Below are positions 34,165 to 42,249 of a stretch of DNA of 64,000 nucleotides, one piece after another. The position numbers were made by a program, and so were the translations under genes. Each line of letters opens with the position of its first letter. The stretch's first letter is position 1. The stretch comes from Massilia phosphatilytica (GTDB lineage Bacteria; Pseudomonadota; Gammaproteobacteria; Burkholderiales; Burkholderiaceae_D), in contig NZ_PUIP01000005.1 of NCBI RefSeq assembly GCF_002968015.1, positions 186,001-250,000 on the forward strand. The letters run 5' to 3'. The notes beneath the pieces are model-generated. The model worked only from the letters and a program-made list of their open reading frames with translations. It did not search any database and was not told the DNA's origin.

Positions 34165-35877
34165 TCAGGGTTGCGCGCGATACACCTGCCGCCCTTCGAA
34201 CCAGGTGCCAAGTACGCGGGTCTTGTGGATCTCCGTCACCGGGATCTTGAACAGGTTGCGGTCGAGGACGATCAGATCGGCCGACTTGCCGGCCTCGATA
34301 CTGCCGGTTTCCGCATCGATGCCCATGCCGCGCGCCGGGTTCAGGGTGTAGGCAAGGATCGCGCGTTCCAGCGACACGGCTTCCTGCGGCCCCAGCACGC
34401 CGGGCATGCGCCCTTCCGGATCGCGCCGCGTGACCATGCCCTCGATACCGACCCACGGATCCGGCAGTGGCCGCGCGGCAGGCCAGTCCGATCCCGCCGC
34501 GACCAGTGCGCCGGCGTCGAACAGGCTTTTGATCGGCGCGCTCGCCTGCGTGCGCTCGGGGCCGACCACCTTGTCGAACAGTGGCGTGAACGGCGCGGGA
34601 TACCAGAGCATCGGCGACATGTCGACCACCGCATTCAGTTGCGCGAAACGCGGCAGGTCGGCCTTGTCGAGGAAGGTGATGTGGGCGATCTGCAGGATGT
34701 TCCGGCCTGGACGCTCCTTGCCGCGCACGGATTCGATGGCGTCGAGGGCTTCGTGGACGGCGCCGTCGCCGACCGCGTGCAGCTTGACCGAGATGCCCTG
34801 GCGGTCCAGCGCCAGCAACTTGTCCTTCAATTGCTCCGGCGTGTAATGCGGTACGCCGACGTAATCGTGGCCGTGAACGTCGTCGGGCACATATGGCGCG
34901 CGCATGTAGGCCGTGTAGGCCATCGGCACGCCATCCAGGAAGACCTTCACGAAATCCGGACGAAAATGCGCGCTGCGCCACTGGTTCGCTTCCTCCGGCT
35001 TGACGAAGTCGGCGCCCTCGTCGCCGGCGTTGTCGCTGGCCAGCGACGCGATCACGCGCAGGTTCAAGCCTTCCTTCGAGCGATCGGCGCCGACCCAGGC
35101 GTTCATGTAGTCGCGCGTGACGAAGGCATCCTGCACGCTCGTCACGCCAAGGCGGTTCAGTGTCGACGCCGCGAATTGCGCCGCACGCACCATCTGCTCC
35201 TTGCCACTCGGCGGCGCCAGTCTGCTCAGCGCCAGCCACGCCGCGGGTTCCTTCAGCAGGCCGGTCAACCGGCCTTCCTTCTTGACATACGTGCCGCCGG
35301 CCGGGGCCTGCGATTGCGGCGTAATCCCGGCGAGCGCCAGCGCGCGGCTGTTGACCCAGCGGTTGTGCACCGTGTCGTCACGCAGCAGGACCGGAAAGCC
35401 CTTGCTGGCCGCGTCCAGCCGCGCCAGATTCTCCGGATTCTCGAGCTCGCCCAACAGCGCGCTCGGCCAGGCGCCGCCCACGATCCACGCGCCCGGCTTC
35501 GCCCTGGCCGCGCAGCCGGCGACGGCCGCGATGACGGCGTCGACACCGGCGCCGGGCGGAATCGTGCAGCGGTACAGGATCTCATAGGACGCCTCGATGG
35601 GATGGGCGTGGATATCGCTGATCGCGGGCAGCATCAGCCGGCCCTGCAGGTCCACGACCTTCGTCCTGCTGCCTACGAAAGCCTGCGCCTGCGCGTTGGT
35701 GCCGACGAATTCGATGCGGCCCTGGCGGACGGCCACGGCCTCCGCCCACGGCTGCCTGTCGTCGAGCGTATAGATGGCGCCGTGCGTGAACACGGTATCG
35801 GCGTCCGCCGCGTGGACAGTGGGTACGGCGGCGATGGCGGCGGCGAGCGCCAGCGCCATCATTGAGTTGTTGTTCAC
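34165..35877 (-). CDS. Exported YtcJ-like amidohydrolase
   Basis: A 570-residue metal-dependent hydrolase of the amidohydrolase superfamily, YtcJ/imidazolonepropionase-related branch. An N-terminal signal peptide (MMALALAAAIAAVPTVHA, cut near residue 23) indicates the periplasm. The HxH metal pair is H90/H92 in SDIHAHP; VKLHAVGDGAVHEALDAIE, AHITFLDKADLPRF and LVAAGSDWPA are the other metal and catalytic strands. It should cleave an amide, carbamate or cyclic amide bond outside the cytoplasm, releasing a product for uptake. It is divergent from the outer-membrane protein gene at 36028 and shares a central dyad with it. Substrate not determined; the island's other genes suggest an aromatic or aliphatic amide/amine. 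Confidence 0.87.
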   Translation of the reverse strand: MNNNSMMALALAAAIAAVPTVHAADADTVFTHGAIYTLDDRQPWAEAVAVRQGRIEFVGTNAQAQAFVGSRTKVVDLQGRLMLPAISDIHAHPIEASYEILYRCTIPPGAGVDAVIAAVAGCAARAKPGAWIVGGAWPSALLGELENPENLARLDAASKGFPVLLRDDTVHNRWVNSRALALAGITPQSQAPAGGTYVKKEGRLTGLLKEPAAWLALSRLAPPSGKEQMVRAAQFAASTLNRLGVTSVQDAFVTRDYMNAWVGADRSKEGLNLRVIASLASDNAGDEGADFVKPEEANQWRSAHFRPDFVKVFLDGVPMAYTAYMRAPYVPDDVHGHDYVGVPHYTPEQLKDKLLALDRQGISVKLHAVGDGAVHEALDAIESVRGKERPGRNILQIAHITFLDKADLPRFAQLNAVVDMSPMLWYPAPFTPLFDKVVGPERTQASAPIKSLFDAGALVAAGSDWPAARPLPDPWVGIEGMVTRRDPEGRMPGVLGPQEAVSLERAILAYTLNPARGMGIDAETGSIEAGKSADLIVLDRNLFKIPVTEIHKTRVLGTWFEGRQVYRAQP

Positions 35878-35909
35878 TGCGATGTCTCCTCGGTGTTGTA
35901 CGAAACCTC

Positions 35910-35981
35910 ATGCTAGGCACTCGCCGCGGGCGCCGCATGTACCACATGGGACATGCCTGCCGCAAAAAATCTCTCTAGCCT
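35910..35981. promoter_or_regulatory. Divergent promoter pair with one shared dyad operator
   Basis: A dyad TGTACCACATGGGACA (35938-35953; extended form CATGTACCACATGGGACATG) lies exactly 22 bp from TAGCAT read on the minus strand (35915-35910) and exactly 22 bp from TAGCCT on the plus strand (35976-35981). It would occupy about -50 to -35 of both promoters, the same geometry as the shared element elsewhere but with a different sequence. It drives the amidohydrolase to the left and the SphA-like gene to the right, probably through a dimeric LuxR-type regulator. Confidence 0.72.
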
Positions 35982-36027
35982 TTGGTCGGCAGTCACAACC
36001 ATAACCACAACCTTCCGAGGACAATAG

Positions 36028-36957
36028 ATGAGCGCATTCCCCTTCCGCCCCGCCGGCACGCTGCTGGCCCTGACGCTGATGGCCGCCACCGCGTCCGCCA
36101 ACGAGAACAATGCACCGGTCGTGCCGTTCGGCGTACTCGACTTCGGCGCCGGCATGCTGCCGCCGCCATCCCCGTTTGCCACCATCGGCGTGCGCGCCGC
36201 GTCGTTCCGTGGCGACCGTCTCGTCGACGCCAACGGCGACACGGCGCCGGTCGGCATCTCGCAGACGGTGAACAGCTACGGGTTCGCCGTGATCAAGATG
36301 ACGAACCACACATTGTTCGGCGGCACCTGGGGCTGGGCGGCCGTCCTGCCCGTCCTCGACATGAGCATCGACCTGGCGATCCCGACGCCGGACGGGACGC
36401 TGCGCCAGAGTGGCGGCAACCGCGCGCAGGGCGACCTGCAACTCACGCCGATGATCGTCGCGTGGCAGCCGGCGCCCAACCTGTTCGTCAACGCCTCGCT
36501 GTCGCTACAGGCACCCACCGGGGCCTACGACAAAAGCCGGCTGATCAACGCCGGCGTGAACCACTGGACGGTATCGCCCGCAGTCGCCTTCACCTACCTG
36601 ACGGCGGGCGGCGTCGAGGTGTCGTCCAACGTGATGGTCAACGTCCATACCGAAAATCATGCGACGCACTACCGCTCGGGCACCGAATACCAGCACGAAT
36701 TCGCGCTGGGCCGGCACGTCGGCGCCTGGACCGCCGGTATCGGCGGCTATTACATCGCCCAACTCGCGGACGACAAGATCAACGGGGCGACCACGAGCGG
36801 CAACCGGTCGAGGGTACTGGCGCTGGGGCCGGCCGTGCAGTTCTTCGATCCTCCGTCGGGCTGGCCCCTCGTTACCGGGCACTTCTACAAGCATGTCATG
36901 CAGCGCAACCGCGCCGACGGCAACCAATTCGCCGTGAAGGCCGCCTGGACGTTCTGA
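36028..36957 (+). CDS. SphA/phenol-MetA-type outer-membrane protein
   Basis: A 309-residue predicted outer-membrane beta barrel with a signal peptide ending TASA (about residue 24). Repeated amphipathic strands end in a C-terminal FAVKAAWTF with the terminal phenylalanine typical of barrel proteins. The pattern NLFVNASLSLQAPTGAYD and NAGVNHWTVSPAVAFTYL fits the SphA/phenol-degradation 'meta' family found beside aromatic-degradation genes and thought to help hydrophobic substrates cross the outer membrane. It is divergent from the exported amidohydrolase and shares its operator, so both may act outside the inner membrane on one compound. The plus-strand gene is alone on its transcript up to element B. 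Confidence 0.85.
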   Translation: MSAFPFRPAGTLLALTLMAATASANENNAPVVPFGVLDFGAGMLPPPSPFATIGVRAASFRGDRLVDANGDTAPVGISQTVNSYGFAVIKMTNHTLFGGTWGWAAVLPVLDMSIDLAIPTPDGTLRQSGGNRAQGDLQLTPMIVAWQPAPNLFVNASLSLQAPTGAYDKSRLINAGVNHWTVSPAVAFTYLTAGGVEVSSNVMVNVHTENHATHYRSGTEYQHEFALGRHVGAWTAGIGGYYIAQLADDKINGATTSGNRSRVLALGPAVQFFDPPSGWPLVTGHFYKHVMQRNRADGNQFAVKAAWTF

Positions 36958-36972
36958 AGCGGCCATCCAGGT

Positions 36973-37016
36973 CTGCCAGTTTTCGATAACGGCCCGCCCC
37001 GCCCGACGGCGATACT
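36973..37016 (+). promoter_or_regulatory. Shared element B and -10 box, amine oxidoreductase promoter
   Basis: CTGCCAGTTTTCGATA (36973-36988), 22 bp, then GATACT (37011-37016) on the plus strand, 80 bp before the ATG of the FAD oxidoreductase at 37097. Sequence and spacing match the other copies. Confidence 0.8.
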
Positions 37017-37096
37017 GGCATCAACAACAGGGCGGCATGCTGCGCCGCGCCGCCCACCCGCAGTCGAACGAGGTGCACCCCGGGTGCAAAAGAGTC

Positions 37097-38395
37097 ATGA
37101 TCAATATCGAAACAGCGACCTATTACACGGCAACCAAGAAATACGATCTCAGCTTCCCCAGCCTCGAGGAGGACATCGACGTCGACATCGTCGTCATCGG
37201 TGGCGGCTTCAGCGGCGTCAACACGGCGCTCGAGCTGGCGGAGAAGGGTTTCAAGAACATCGCCCTGCTGGAAGCGCGCTACCTGGGCTTCGGCGGCACG
37301 GGCCGCAACGGCGGCCAGATCATGGCCGGCATCGGCCACGACCTCGACAAGATCAAGAAGGACGTCGGCGAAGACGGCGTGCGCGCGATCTTCGAGATCA
37401 GCGACCAGGGCGCGGATATCATCCAGGCCCGCATCGACAAGTACGGCATCATGGCCGACTTTTGCCACGGCTACGGCTACATGGGGTACAACTCGCGCCA
37501 GGCCAAGACCCTGCGCGCCTGGGAAAAGGACTTCAAGTCGCTGAACTCGCGCCACGAGATCCGCTACCTGGAAGGCCCGGAAGTCAAATCCATCATCGGT
37601 TCCGACGTCTATGGCAGCGCTTTGCTGCATATGGGCGGCGGCCACGTGCACTCGCTGAACCTGCTGCTGGGCGAAGCGCTGGCGCTTTCCAGCCACGGCG
37701 CGAAGATCTTCGAATACTCGCCGGCCGTGGAAGTCATCTACGGCGACCGCGTCAAGGTGCGTACCGCCAAGGGCAGCGTCACCGCCAACAAGCTGCTGTG
37801 GGCCTGCGACAGCTTCCTGAACCGCATGGAACCCGAACTGCACCGCTCGACGATCAACACCTACGCGTTCCAGTGCATGACCGAGCCGCTGTCCGATGAA
37901 CTGATCCAGCGCATCAGCCCGATCCGCGGCGCCTACAGCGATATCCGCCCCGTCATCGACTACTACCGCGTCACGAAGGAAAACCGCCTGCTGTTCGGCT
38001 CGGCAACACCCCTGGTCGACCATTTGCCGAAGGACCTCAAGGAATGGAACCGCCGGCTGCTGCTGAAAGTGTTCCCGTACCTGCGCGATGTGAAGATCGA
38101 CCTCGCGTGGGGCGGTCCGATGGCCTGCGGCGCCAACCTCTTTCCGCAGATCGGATCGCTGCCGGGCCGGCCGAACGTGTACTACGTGCAGGGTTACGCC
38201 GGCTTCGGCGTCACGCCGAGCCACATCATCTGCAAGATCCTGGCCGAGGGCATGGCCGAGGGCTCGCCCCGCTACGACCTGATCAGCTCGGTGAAGCGCG
38301 CGACCGTCGTCGGCAAGGATCAGTTCCGTCCCCTCATCTGTACCGCCGGCAAGACCTGGCACCAAGTTTCCGGTTACTGGACCGGTCGTCGTTAA
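37097..38395 (+). CDS. FAD-dependent amine oxidoreductase, PuuB-like
   Basis: A 432-residue DAO-fold protein. The Rossmann motif VVIGGGFSGVNTALELAEKG near residue 31 is followed by ALLEARYLGFGGTGRNGGQ, as in gamma-glutamylputrescine oxidoreductases; the C-terminal FAD contact is YYVQGYAGFGVTPSHIICKILAE. It should oxidise an amine to aldehyde plus ammonia or a smaller amine, using FAD. It is followed 13 bp later by a cupin gene and carries shared element B. ATG 37097 begins INIETATYY; a reading from 37037 covers the promoter and is rejected. With the aldehyde dehydrogenase at 47891 it could turn an aromatic amine such as tyramine or dopamine into an acid (inference). Confidence 0.88.
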   Translation: MINIETATYYTATKKYDLSFPSLEEDIDVDIVVIGGGFSGVNTALELAEKGFKNIALLEARYLGFGGTGRNGGQIMAGIGHDLDKIKKDVGEDGVRAIFEISDQGADIIQARIDKYGIMADFCHGYGYMGYNSRQAKTLRAWEKDFKSLNSRHEIRYLEGPEVKSIIGSDVYGSALLHMGGGHVHSLNLLLGEALALSSHGAKIFEYSPAVEVIYGDRVKVRTAKGSVTANKLLWACDSFLNRMEPELHRSTINTYAFQCMTEPLSDELIQRISPIRGAYSDIRPVIDYYRVTKENRLLFGSATPLVDHLPKDLKEWNRRLLLKVFPYLRDVKIDLAWGGPMACGANLFPQIGSLPGRPNVYYVQGYAGFGVTPSHIICKILAEGMAEGSPRYDLISSVKRATVVGKDQFRPLICTAGKTWHQVSGYWTGRR

Positions 38396-38408
38396 TCGAA
38401 AGGATTTT

Positions 38409-38780
38409 ATGAGCATCACCCGGATCACCCACTCCATCCGCCAGCAGGACATGCACCCGATCGGCTCCGTCGCCAACCTGGGCGCCACCGTCGAGGCGGG
38501 CGACGTACAGGCCTTCGCGCAGGGCACGTTCGGTGGCCCGACCGACCCGGTGTCGGCCGGCTACTTCGGCGTCACGCGCGGCACGTTCCGCATGACCTAC
38601 CCGTTCAACGAGCAGGCCACCGTCGTGCAGGGGAGCGTCAAGCTGACCGACGTCGCCGCCGGCACCTCGGTGACCTACGACGTGGGCGACAGCTGGTTCG
38701 TCACCCAGGGCACCGAAGTCCTGTGGGAGGTCCAGAGCGACTTCTTCGTCAAGCACTTCTTCGCGGTCGTCGAGAAATAA
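38409..38780 (+). CDS. Small cupin-domain protein (EutQ/DUF861-like)
   Basis: A 123-residue single-domain cupin. The core has YFGVTRGTFRMTYPFNEQATVVQGSVKLTD and SVTYDVGDSWFVTQGTEVLWEV, the pattern of the DUF861/(S)-ureidoglycine-EutQ-type cupins; a classic metal-binding histidine pair is not obvious. Such proteins often accompany PuuB-like oxidoreductases. AAAGGA precedes the ATG. It is the last gene of the two-gene operon and ends at a clear terminator. The function is unknown; removing or isomerising a reactive intermediate is one idea (inference). Confidence 0.85.
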   Translation: MSITRITHSIRQQDMHPIGSVANLGATVEAGDVQAFAQGTFGGPTDPVSAGYFGVTRGTFRMTYPFNEQATVVQGSVKLTDVAAGTSVTYDVGDSWFVTQGTEVLWEVQSDFFVKHFFAVVEK

Positions 38781-38830
38781 TCTGATTTCGGTACTTCCCC
38801 ACTATTTCTTCCTCCAGAAAAATAGTGTTC

Positions 38831-38858
38831 GGCCCGCCCTCACCGGCGGGCCTTTTTT
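38831..38858 (+). terminator. Rho-independent terminator after the cupin gene
   Basis: GGCCCGCC (38831-38838), loop CTCACC, GGCGGGCC (38845-38852), then six T. Strong intrinsic terminator, 50 bp past the cupin stop. Confidence 0.92.
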
Positions 38859-38992
38859 CGTGCCGCGACACCACGCCGGCATCCCGCATCTGTACGATGG
38901 ACACGGCCATGCAACCGTAAGATGATGATCTCGAAGGACCACGCGAACCGATTTCAATAACGACGGCGTATGCCGCGACGACAAGAGACACC

Positions 38993-39203
38993 GTGAACCC
39001 GTCCAACGCCGACAACCGTCTTGCGCACCTGAGCGCCCTGCTGCTGGAGATCTACCGACCACCTGAGCCTGTATCGGCCGCCGGAAGCCGCGCCATTCGA
39101 GGCGCAGGAATGCCTGCTCCTGGACTGCGTGATGCCGCACCTGGCGGCCGCCGTCGCGCTGAACCAGATCCGGACGTTGATGGCGCGCGCACTCGACCTG
39201 TAA
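38993..39203 (+). pseudogene. Remnant of a LuxR-type regulator with internal deletion
   Basis: A GTG at 38993 opens NPSNADNRLAHLSALLLEIYR, which resembles the N-terminus of the LuxR protein at 33021. At about 39055 the frame jumps, and a second frame reads LSLYRPPEAAPFEAQECLLLD, CVMPHLAAAVAL and ends LMARALDL before TAA at 39201. That stretch resembles the linker helices of the same regulator family. The rest of the sensor part and the whole DNA-binding domain are gone. A degenerate copy of the promoter element (AACCGATTTCAATA, 38946-38959) lies upstream, like the luxR copy at 34147. Together these suggest a decayed duplicate regulator. The call rests on short similarities and my reading of two frames, so treat it as a hypothesis. 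Confidence 0.55.
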
Positions 39204-39232
39204 AAAAAGAGGCCGGGCATGCCCGGCCTCTT
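39201..39232 (-). terminator. Rho-independent terminator of the DUF1329-APC operon
   Basis: A perfect palindrome AAGAGGCCGGGC/GCCCGGCCTCTT (39207-39232) is followed on the minus strand by seven T (39208-39202). It lies 20 bp after the APC permease stop. With the preceding terminator it isolates the LuxR remnant. Confidence 0.92.
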
Positions 39233-39252
39233 CATCGCATGACGGCGTCCTG

Positions 39253-40659
39253 TCAGGCGATTTTGGCATCGCCCTCGACGCCGGCCACCGTCACCGGCAC
39301 GGCCGCGAACAGCCGCTGCTTCATGAAGCACTTGACCCAGACGGCGGCGACCAGGCCGAACAGGCCGATCACGCTGCCGCTGTACAGCACGATGGACCCG
39401 GTCATCGCGGGATCGGGAGAGCTGTTGGCGATCACGTAGACGATGCCGGCGATGGCCGCCAGCTGCGGCAGCGGGTAGAACGGCGTGCGGAACGGACGCG
39501 CGAGGTCCGGGCGGCGCGCGCGCAGCACCAGCAGCACGACATGGGCGAGCAGGTACACGAGCATCCAGCAGATCGTCGCGGCAATCGTCAACGGCAGGAT
39601 GTTGTTGGCGTCGCCGCGCGCCCACACGAGACCGACGACCGGGCAGGCGGCCACGAACAGCAGCGCGGGCACCGGCACCTGGCGCTTGGGCGACAAGCGC
39701 TTGAAGACCGGGAACACCTGGCCGTTCAGCGCCATCCCGTGCAGCATGCGCGGCACCGCGCCCAGCACCGCGTTGATCAGGCTCGCGCTGGCGGTCAGCG
39801 CGATCACGGCGAACACGATGCGGCCGGCGTGCCCGAACACGGCCGAGACCACGTCCAGGTGCGGGGTGACGGAGGCCGTCAGGACGGCACGCGGCAGCAC
39901 GTGCGCCGTACCCCATGCGAACAACAGGTTCACGGCCGAGATGCATGTCAGCCCGAGGATCATGGCGCGCGGCAGGTCGCGCCGTGCATCGCGCGCCTCT
40001 TCCACCATCGGCGTGACGTATTCGCAGCCGATCAACGTCCAGAAGCACAGCACCGCCACCGGGGCGATCGCGGTGTGCACGGTGAAGCCCTGCCACACCT
40101 GCGCGGCCGGCTGCGCGCCGGCGTGGAAGCCGCCGGTCACGTACAGGCCGACGACGAGGAAGAACGAGACGATCACGAACGTGAGGATCTGCTGCGTCGT
40201 CGCGAACACGTCGGTGCCGGCGAGGTTCAGCACGACCAGGATGCCGAGCAGCGACAGCGCCCACCCCATGTTGGGCATCAGGCCGGGAAACAGCTGGTTG
40301 ATGACGCTGTCGAACAGCATCAGCTCGGCGGGCAGCCCGAAGATCGCCGGCACGACGTAGCCGGCGAACACGGCGAGGATCGCCGGGAACTGGCCGACGG
40401 TGACCTCGGCATACGTGCTGATGCTGCCCGCCTGCGGCAGCGACAGCGCCAGTTCCGCATAGCTCAGCGCATTGCAGATCGAGAGCAGGAACGCCAGCCC
40501 GTAGGCGATGAAGAAGCCGGTGCCGCCGATGCCGACGGCCTGCAACAGCGACACGGTGCTCGTCTGGCTGACGATGACGCCGATCGCGATCGAAAACAGC
40601 GCGAAGAATCCGAGGGTCTTCGCGGCCGGTGGGCTGTACTGCCGTGTTTCCATGTTCAT
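39253..40659 (-). CDS. APC-family amino acid/amine permease
   Basis: A 468-residue inner-membrane transporter with about 12 hydrophobic segments. The N-terminal FFALFSIAIGVIVSQTSTVSLLQAVGIGGTGFF and the ELALSLPQAGSISTYAEVTVG stretch match helices 1 to 3 of the APC superfamily. The gene starts 6 bp after the DUF1329 stop, so the two share promoter element C. It probably imports the amine or amino acid handled by the island. AAGGA precedes two ATGs: 40659 (used) and 40653, which has the more usual spacing. Specificity cannot be told. Confidence 0.9.
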   Translation of the reverse strand: MNMETRQYSPPAAKTLGFFALFSIAIGVIVSQTSTVSLLQAVGIGGTGFFIAYGLAFLLSICNALSYAELALSLPQAGSISTYAEVTVGQFPAILAVFAGYVVPAIFGLPAELMLFDSVINQLFPGLMPNMGWALSLLGILVVLNLAGTDVFATTQQILTFVIVSFFLVVGLYVTGGFHAGAQPAAQVWQGFTVHTAIAPVAVLCFWTLIGCEYVTPMVEEARDARRDLPRAMILGLTCISAVNLLFAWGTAHVLPRAVLTASVTPHLDVVSAVFGHAGRIVFAVIALTASASLINAVLGAVPRMLHGMALNGQVFPVFKRLSPKRQVPVPALLFVAACPVVGLVWARGDANNILPLTIAATICWMLVYLLAHVVLLVLRARRPDLARPFRTPFYPLPQLAAIAGIVYVIANSSPDPAMTGSIVLYSGSVIGLFGLVAAVWVKCFMKQRLFAAVPVTVAGVEGDAKIA

Positions 40660-40665
40660 CCGTCC

Positions 40666-42054
40666 TTAGCGCTCGCTGATGGCGCGCAGGTTGTCCGACG
40701 TGTAGAACGATTCCTTGAACTTCTGGCCGTCCGGCTCGACGACCCAGCGCATGTCCTTGCCGGTGCCCGCCGCGTGCTCGTCGATCACGTAGCGGCCTTC
40801 CAGCAGGTTGTACTGGGCGAATGCGGTGGCATCGCAGGTGCCGGTCTCGTACACGGGAATCGTATAGCCTTCCTTCACTTTCCACATCTTGCCCTGGCCA
40901 TCATAATCCTCCGCGGCCAGCAGGTTGTAGCTGTCCTCGTCCACGTAGAACACTTTTTTCGGCGACGAATGGCGCGTGCCGTTCTTCACGGTCGCCTCGA
41001 CGACGTACACGCGGTGCAGCTCGTAGCGGCGGGAGTCGTTGTTCACGTAGTCGTTCTGGGCGATCTTGTGGAAATCGCCATCGAATTTGTACATGCCGAA
41101 TGCGTTGTACGGCACATACAGTTCCTTCTTGCCGACCAGCTTCCAGTCGAAGCGGTCGATCGGGCCGTTGAACACGAACGGTTCGTCCAGCGTGTACTGG
41201 TTCTCGAAGCCGATCTGCGGCGCATCGTAGGCGTAGGCCGGCATGCGGCGCACGCGGCGCTGGCCCGGGAAGTAGTAGAACGTTTCCGTACCCGGCTTGT
41301 TCAGGAAGTTCTTGATCGTGAGGCCCTGTCCCGCCAGCGCGGTCGGGGTGTTGTAGGCGAAGTAGACAAAGGATTCGACGTCCGGCAGCGTATTGAAGTG
41401 ACGGCTGCCCTTGGCGCCCCAGGGATAATAATTGGTCTGCTCTGAACCGGCCGTGATCCAGTCGGCGCCGCCCTTGCGGGGAGAGACCGCCGTGTAGTTG
41501 TTCTTCCATTCGACGCCGACGCCGCGGTAGCGCATCTTGCTGTCGTAGATGACTTCCGTGCCGGTCTTCGGGAACGGGAACGGGTAGCCCGGGACGATCG
41601 CGTCGGCCAGCGTCCAGCCATCCGCGCCGATCTTGGCGACGCCCACGTTCTTCTTCGTGTTCTCGGCCACGAAGTCCGGCACGCCGCACGAGCGGTGCGT
41701 CGGATAGACGTCCATGCGGTAGCCCTTGTTGCCCTTCACGAGCGCCACCTGGCCGGGCGACAGCTTGTCCTTGTACTTGTCGACGTTGCCCGCGTCGATC
41801 GAGAACAGCGGCTTCTCCGCCTTGTGGCGCCAGTAGTCGCCACGGAATTTACCGTAGGCCCAGCCCGACGTCGCCGCCTCGCTGCCGGTCCATGCGGGGA
41901 TGGTGCCGTCCTTGTTGCCTGCCTTTTCCGCGCCCGACGGGGTCAGGTCCTTGCCGAGCCGGCCCACGTCGTCGTCGGCCGCGCCGGCGGCGCCGTAGGC
42001 AAGCAGCAGGGTGGCGAGCAGCGCGCTCGCGCGCGCAGTGCGGGAATTCCTCAT
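40666..42054 (-). CDS. DUF1329 outer-membrane-associated protein
   Basis: A 462-residue exported protein with a signal peptide (ALLATLLLAYGAAGAA, cut near 26). The conserved family starts with LGKDLTPSGAEKAGNKDGTIPAWTG and includes GYPFPFPKTG, the arch PGQRRVRRMPAYAYDAPQ and the tail AEDYDGQGKMWKV. DUF1329 proteins have a LolA/LolB-like fold and often occur with DUF1302 barrels and RND transporters next to genes for hydrophobic substrates. Here the DUF1302 partner is 11 kb away under the same promoter element. The ATG at 42054 gives a normal signal peptide; the much longer frame to 43017 overlaps moaF. Role in moving lipophilic compounds is inferred from context. Confidence 0.88.
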   Translation of the reverse strand: MRNSRTARASALLATLLLAYGAAGAADDDVGRLGKDLTPSGAEKAGNKDGTIPAWTGSEAATSGWAYGKFRGDYWRHKAEKPLFSIDAGNVDKYKDKLSPGQVALVKGNKGYRMDVYPTHRSCGVPDFVAENTKKNVGVAKIGADGWTLADAIVPGYPFPFPKTGTEVIYDSKMRYRGVGVEWKNNYTAVSPRKGGADWITAGSEQTNYYPWGAKGSRHFNTLPDVESFVYFAYNTPTALAGQGLTIKNFLNKPGTETFYYFPGQRRVRRMPAYAYDAPQIGFENQYTLDEPFVFNGPIDRFDWKLVGKKELYVPYNAFGMYKFDGDFHKIAQNDYVNNDSRRYELHRVYVVEATVKNGTRHSSPKKVFYVDEDSYNLLAAEDYDGQGKMWKVKEGYTIPVYETGTCDATAFAQYNLLEGRYVIDEHAAGTGKDMRWVVEPDGQKFKESFYTSDNLRAISER

Positions 42055-42124
42055 CGATGTTCTCCTGTGTAGAAAATAGGCTGCGGGCGGGACATTCATC
42101 GTCCTCTCGGGCAGGTTCGAATCG

Positions 42125-42167
42125 ATGGTAACGATGCCGTCACAACGCCGGTATCGAAATTCGGCAA
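42125..42167 (-). promoter_or_regulatory. Shared element C and -10 box, DUF1329-APC promoter
   Basis: Minus strand: TTGCCGAATTTCGATA (42167-42152), 21 bp, then TACCAT (42130-42125), 70 bp before the DUF1329 ATG. It is the weakest match: one base differs in the T run. Confidence 0.72.
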
Positions 42168-42176
42168 TCTTCCATC

Positions 42177-42195
42177 GCCCATCTGGCCGATGGGC
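42177..42195. repeat. Small dyad upstream of moaF
   Basis: GCCCATC and GATGGGC form a perfect 7-bp inverted repeat around TGGCC, 54 bp before the moaF ATG. It may be an operator for the plus-strand moaF-SDR-SDR operon, but no -10 box sits at the spacing seen in the other promoters. Confidence 0.4.
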
Positions 42196-42249
42196 GGCGC
42201 CCGGACTTCCCGGCAAAGTGGCGGCATGTTCAACCCACCGAGGATCATC

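Noticed and set aside
38993..39439. A continuous 148-codon plus-strand frame over the LuxR remnant and the end of the APC gene
   Set aside because: It crosses a strong terminator and reads antisense through the permease gene; the similarity to LuxR switches frames within it.
42177..42195. Treating the moaF dyad as a further copy of the shared-geometry operator
   Set aside because: No -10-like hexamer lies 21-22 bp downstream, and the sequence resembles neither operator class; kept only as a low-confidence repeat.
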